Made by a program: the position numbers and the translations under genes
Notes under the pieces: generated by a model
What the model saw: only the letters and a program-made list of their open reading frames with translations
Databases searched by the model: none
What the model was told of the DNA's origin: nothing
Part shown: positions 61,367-64,000 of the stretch, piece by piece
Numbering within the stretch: the first letter of the stretch is position 1
Layout of the letters: every line of letters starts with the position of its first letter
Origin: Gordonibacter sp034932485
GTDB lineage: Bacteria; Actinomycetota; Coriobacteriia; Coriobacteriales; Eggerthellaceae
DNA length: 64,000 nucleotides
Direction of reading: 5' to 3'
Assembly (NCBI GenBank): GCA_034932485.1
Contig: JAYFOQ010000002.1
Span: 1 to 64,000 of the forward strand

Positions 61367-63934
61367 TTAGTCGGCTGCCCCGCCCGACATCGATCCGCCA
61401 CCCGAAGAAACTCCAGCATGGCCCAGATCATAGTTCGTCAAGAGCAGTTCGGCCTCACGCGCTATGCTATCACGTTTGCGGGGCTCGGGGATAGTCCCTG
61501 AACCTTGAGTGAACACCAGCTCGCCATCAACTGCATCCACGTCGATAATAGAGCCCGTTGTCCACTTGCCCTCAAGAATCTCCTCAGACAGCGGGTCTTC
61601 CAACAAACGCTGGATGGCGCGACGCAGGGGACGAGCACCAAAGGTGGTGTCGGTGCCCTCCTTTGCCACCACCTTGCAGGCGGCATCGGTCAGGTTGATA
61701 GACATATTCTGCGCAATCAGGCGCTCGCGCAGGTCGGCCACCATTAGCTTAACAATCTCGGCAATCTGATCGGCAGTTAGAGACTTAAACACAATAATCT
61801 CGTCAATACGGTTCAAAAACTCAGGCCTGAACAGCTTCTTCATCTCAGACATGACGCGACTTTTAATCTCTTTATCGGAGAGTCCCGCATGATCGTCGGT
61901 CGAGAAGCCCAGCGTCGCCGGCTGCGCAATCTCGCGCGCACCCACGTTTGAGGTCATGATAATAACCGCGTTGCGGAAGTCTACCGTACGACCCTGCGCA
62001 TCCGTCAAACGTCCCTCTTCCAAAATCTGAAGCAGGATATTGAATACATCGGGGTGCGCCTTCTCAATCTCGTCAAACAACACGACCGAGTAGGGGCGTT
62101 GACGCACAGCCTTAGTAAGCTGACCACCCTCGTCGAAACCTACATAACCCGGAGGCGAGCCCACTAAACGGCTAACCGAATGCTTCTCCATGTATTCCGA
62201 CATATCGAAGGACAAAAGCGCGTCTTCCGCATTAAACAAGAATGCGGCTAACGCTTTAGAAAGCTCGGTCTTACCCACTCCTGAAGGACCGAGGAAGATA
62301 AATGAACCAGCAGGACGCTTAGGATCTTTAAGACCACTGCGAGAGCGTCGAATAGCTTTCGACAAGGCGGTAACGGCCTCTTCCTGACCCACCACGCGCT
62401 CGTGCAACACGCCTTCCATACGCAGCAGCTTCTCAGTCTCGGCTTCAGTCAAATTCGACACTGGCACGCCAGTGGTCATAGAAACCACGTCGGCGATATC
62501 CTCCACCGTTACTTGATGGATGGTTTTCTGAGCAGTTTCTTCCCAATCTTTCTCGGCAGTTTCTCGCTTTTCCTTGAGTTTAGCTTCTTCGTCACGCAAT
62601 GTTGCAGCACGTTCGAAGTCTTGGGCAGCAATAGCTCCATCCTTCTCGCCGCGCACCCGACGCAGCTCGTCATCAAGCTCACGCAACTCCGGCGGCAACG
62701 TCATGTTACGAATACGCATACGCGCACCCGCTTCGTCCAAAACGTCAATAGCCTTATCGGGCAAGAAACGATCCTGAATGTAGCGGCTCGCCAACGAAAC
62801 CGCCGCCTGTAGCGCATCGTCAGAGAATTTTACCTGATGATGAGCTTCATAACGGTCGCGCAGGCCCTCCATAATGCGCAGCGCCTGCTCTTCGTTAGGC
62901 TCCCCCACCGTAATAGGCTGGAAGCGGCGTTCAAGCGCGGAGTCCTTCTCTAAATGCTTGCGATACTCTTCAATGGTCGTTGCACCAATTACCTGAATCT
63001 CGCCACGAGACAGCGGCGGCTTCAGAATAGCGGCAGCATCGATAGAGCCCTCGGCCGAACCTGCACCAATAAGCGTATGCATCTCATCGATGAAAAGAAT
63101 GATGTCGCCCGCATCCATTACTTCCTTGATGCATTTCTTCAGGCGCTCCTCAAACTCACCGCGGTACTTCGAACCAGCAACCAGCGCCGACACGTCTAGG
63201 GTGAATAAGCGTTTGCCTCGCAGAATATCGGGCACCTGATTTGAGACGATTAACTGGGCCAAACCCTCAGCCACAGCCGTTTTGCCCACACCTGGCTCGC
63301 CGATAAGTAGAGGGTTATTTTTTTGACGGCGTGAGAGTACCTGCATCACGCGCTCGATCTCGCCCGCACGGCCAATAACCGGATCGAGTTTGCCATCGCG
63401 CGCTTTTTTGGTTAGATCAGTGCCAAACTCCTTCAACACGCTGTCGCCCGCATTGCCCGCCGGGTCGAAAGCGTTGCGTCCGGCATACACGGGGCTTTGC
63501 CCAACCAAATCGTTGAGCGCGGCACGCACGTCATCGCCCGACACATTCAGACGAGTAAGCACCTCGAGGGCCGTGCCGTCACCCTCTCGCACAATGCCCA
63601 GCAGCAGGTGCTCAGTTGAAATGTAAGATTGGCCCATTTGCATGGCCTCGCGCAGAGAATTCTCTAGCACGCGCTTCACGCGTGGCGTGAAGGATAAGTG
63701 ACCGGACACATCGGTGTCTTCGTCAATAGAGACCACCTGACGGATGGCTTGAACGACAGCGTCATATTTCACGCTTAGACGATCAAGTGCCTGAGCCGCC
63801 AGGCCGTCCTTTTCTTGTATAAGCCCGAGCAAGATATGCTCGGTGCCCACGTAGGGCTGATGTAGCGTGCGCGCCTCATCCTGAGCCAGGACAAGCACTT
63901 TGCGCGCCTTGTCGGTGAACTTTTCAAAAGACAT
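61367..63934 (-). CDS. clpC: ClpC AAA+ unfoldase
   Basis: A protein of 855 residues. Two Clp_N repeats come first (1-145), then AAA-1 with Walker A GEPGVGKT, a UVR motif (EKDGAIAAQDFERAATLRDEE), AAA-2 with GPSGVGKT and the ClpP-binding C-terminal domain. It ends GGGSMSGGAAD. ClpC delivers damaged proteins to ClpP. A partial CIRCE-like element lies 47-66 bp upstream. Confidence 0.96.
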   Translation of the reverse strand: MSFEKFTDKARKVLVLAQDEARTLHQPYVGTEHILLGLIQEKDGLAAQALDRLSVKYDAVVQAIRQVVSIDEDTDVSGHLSFTPRVKRVLENSLREAMQMGQSYISTEHLLLGIVREGDGTALEVLTRLNVSGDDVRAALNDLVGQSPVYAGRNAFDPAGNAGDSVLKEFGTDLTKKARDGKLDPVIGRAGEIERVMQVLSRRQKNNPLLIGEPGVGKTAVAEGLAQLIVSNQVPDILRGKRLFTLDVSALVAGSKYRGEFEERLKKCIKEVMDAGDIILFIDEMHTLIGAGSAEGSIDAAAILKPPLSRGEIQVIGATTIEEYRKHLEKDSALERRFQPITVGEPNEEQALRIMEGLRDRYEAHHQVKFSDDALQAAVSLASRYIQDRFLPDKAIDVLDEAGARMRIRNMTLPPELRELDDELRRVRGEKDGAIAAQDFERAATLRDEEAKLKEKRETAEKDWEETAQKTIHQVTVEDIADVVSMTTGVPVSNLTEAETEKLLRMEGVLHERVVGQEEAVTALSKAIRRSRSGLKDPKRPAGSFIFLGPSGVGKTELSKALAAFLFNAEDALLSFDMSEYMEKHSVSRLVGSPPGYVGFDEGGQLTKAVRQRPYSVVLFDEIEKAHPDVFNILLQILEEGRLTDAQGRTVDFRNAVIIMTSNVGAREIAQPATLGFSTDDHAGLSDKEIKSRVMSEMKKLFRPEFLNRIDEIIVFKSLTADQIAEIVKLMVADLRERLIAQNMSINLTDAACKVVAKEGTDTTFGARPLRRAIQRLLEDPLSEEILEGKWTTGSIIDVDAVDGELVFTQGSGTIPEPRKRDSIAREAELLLTNYDLGHAGVSSGGGSMSGGAAD

Positions 63935-63980
63935 GTAAGCCTCGATTCTCGCGGAGCTTCAGTAGTGTTTCATCTACATG

Positions 63981-64000
63981 CTAGCACTCTTGTCAACCGA
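63981..64000 (-). promoter_or_regulatory. clpC promoter with partial CIRCE-like operator (truncated by window end)
   Basis: The plus strand reads CTAGCACTC, nine bases, then GA at the window end. CIRCE is TTAGCACTC-N9-GAGTGCTAA, so the left arm matches 8 of 9 and the first two bases of the right arm are in place. TTGACA (minus strand, 63991-63996) lies in the spacer and could be the -35 box. HrcA control of clpC is therefore likely but not proven. Confidence 0.6.

Overview
The window looks like a chromosomal segment of an anaerobic actinobacterium of the class Coriobacteriia, most likely family Eggerthellaceae. The basis is the density of molybdopterin (DMSO-reductase family) oxidoreductases paired with MFS transporters, a LuxR regulator whose N-terminal half is a polytopic membrane domain, and a metH split from its activation domain. 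No tRNA, rRNA, CRISPR array or insertion sequence was seen. Genus cannot be decided from the sequence alone.

Layout. (1) 0.3-4.6 kb: a PadR-type regulator, then a minus-strand run of a GNAT acetyltransferase, a ferredoxin-DUF169 fusion, a COG1964-type radical SAM protein and a DUF2064 (TIGR04282-like) transferase. (2) 4.7-12.6 kb: two molybdoenzyme units. One pairs a 744-aa catalytic protein with an HdrB-like CCG protein. The other is a catalytic / four-cluster ferredoxin / NrfD membrane-anchor set whose 968-aa catalytic subunit has an unusual repeat tail. (3) 13.2-20.9 kb: a minus-strand operon of a BspA-type LRR protein, a VWA protein, a MoxR AAA+ ATPase, a trigger-factor-like protein, a methyltransferase and an unknown protein. 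It resembles MoxR/VWA metalloenzyme maturation systems. (4) 20.9-31.7 kb: a sigma-54 activator, molybdoenzyme cluster A (small zinc-ribbon proteins, minimal ferredoxin, 779-aa catalytic subunit, 56-aa leader gene), two tandem MFS transporters and rpoN. Near-consensus -24/-12 promoters stand before the catalytic unit and before the transporters. (5) 32-40 kb: a PhnP-like MBL hydrolase, arsS with its peroxidase-like partner, small membrane proteins including a SpoVA-like protein, a methyltransferase-GNAT fusion and an OFA-type MFS transporter. (6) 40.2-50.4 kb: molybdoenzyme cluster B, paralogous to A, with an AAHS-type and an OFA-type transporter, a decayed duplicate of part of the cluster, a second trigger-factor-like protein and the membrane LuxR regulator. 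(7) 50.7-64 kb: mostly housekeeping genes: metF / activation domain / metH, a U32 peptidase-family protein, cysS, cysE, ispD-ispF and clpC, plus a 9-unit 20-bp tandem repeat.

How the parts may work together (inference). Clusters A and B each couple uptake of an organic substrate by MFS carriers to a cytoplasmic molybdoenzyme fed by a two-cluster ferredoxin. This layout recalls Coriobacteriia reductive dehydroxylases and pyrogallol transhydroxylase-type enzymes. A appears to be controlled by sigma-54 and B by a membrane LuxR protein. The LRR/VWA/MoxR/trigger-factor operon and the second trigger-factor-like protein are candidates for dedicated folding or cofactor-insertion factors for these enzymes.
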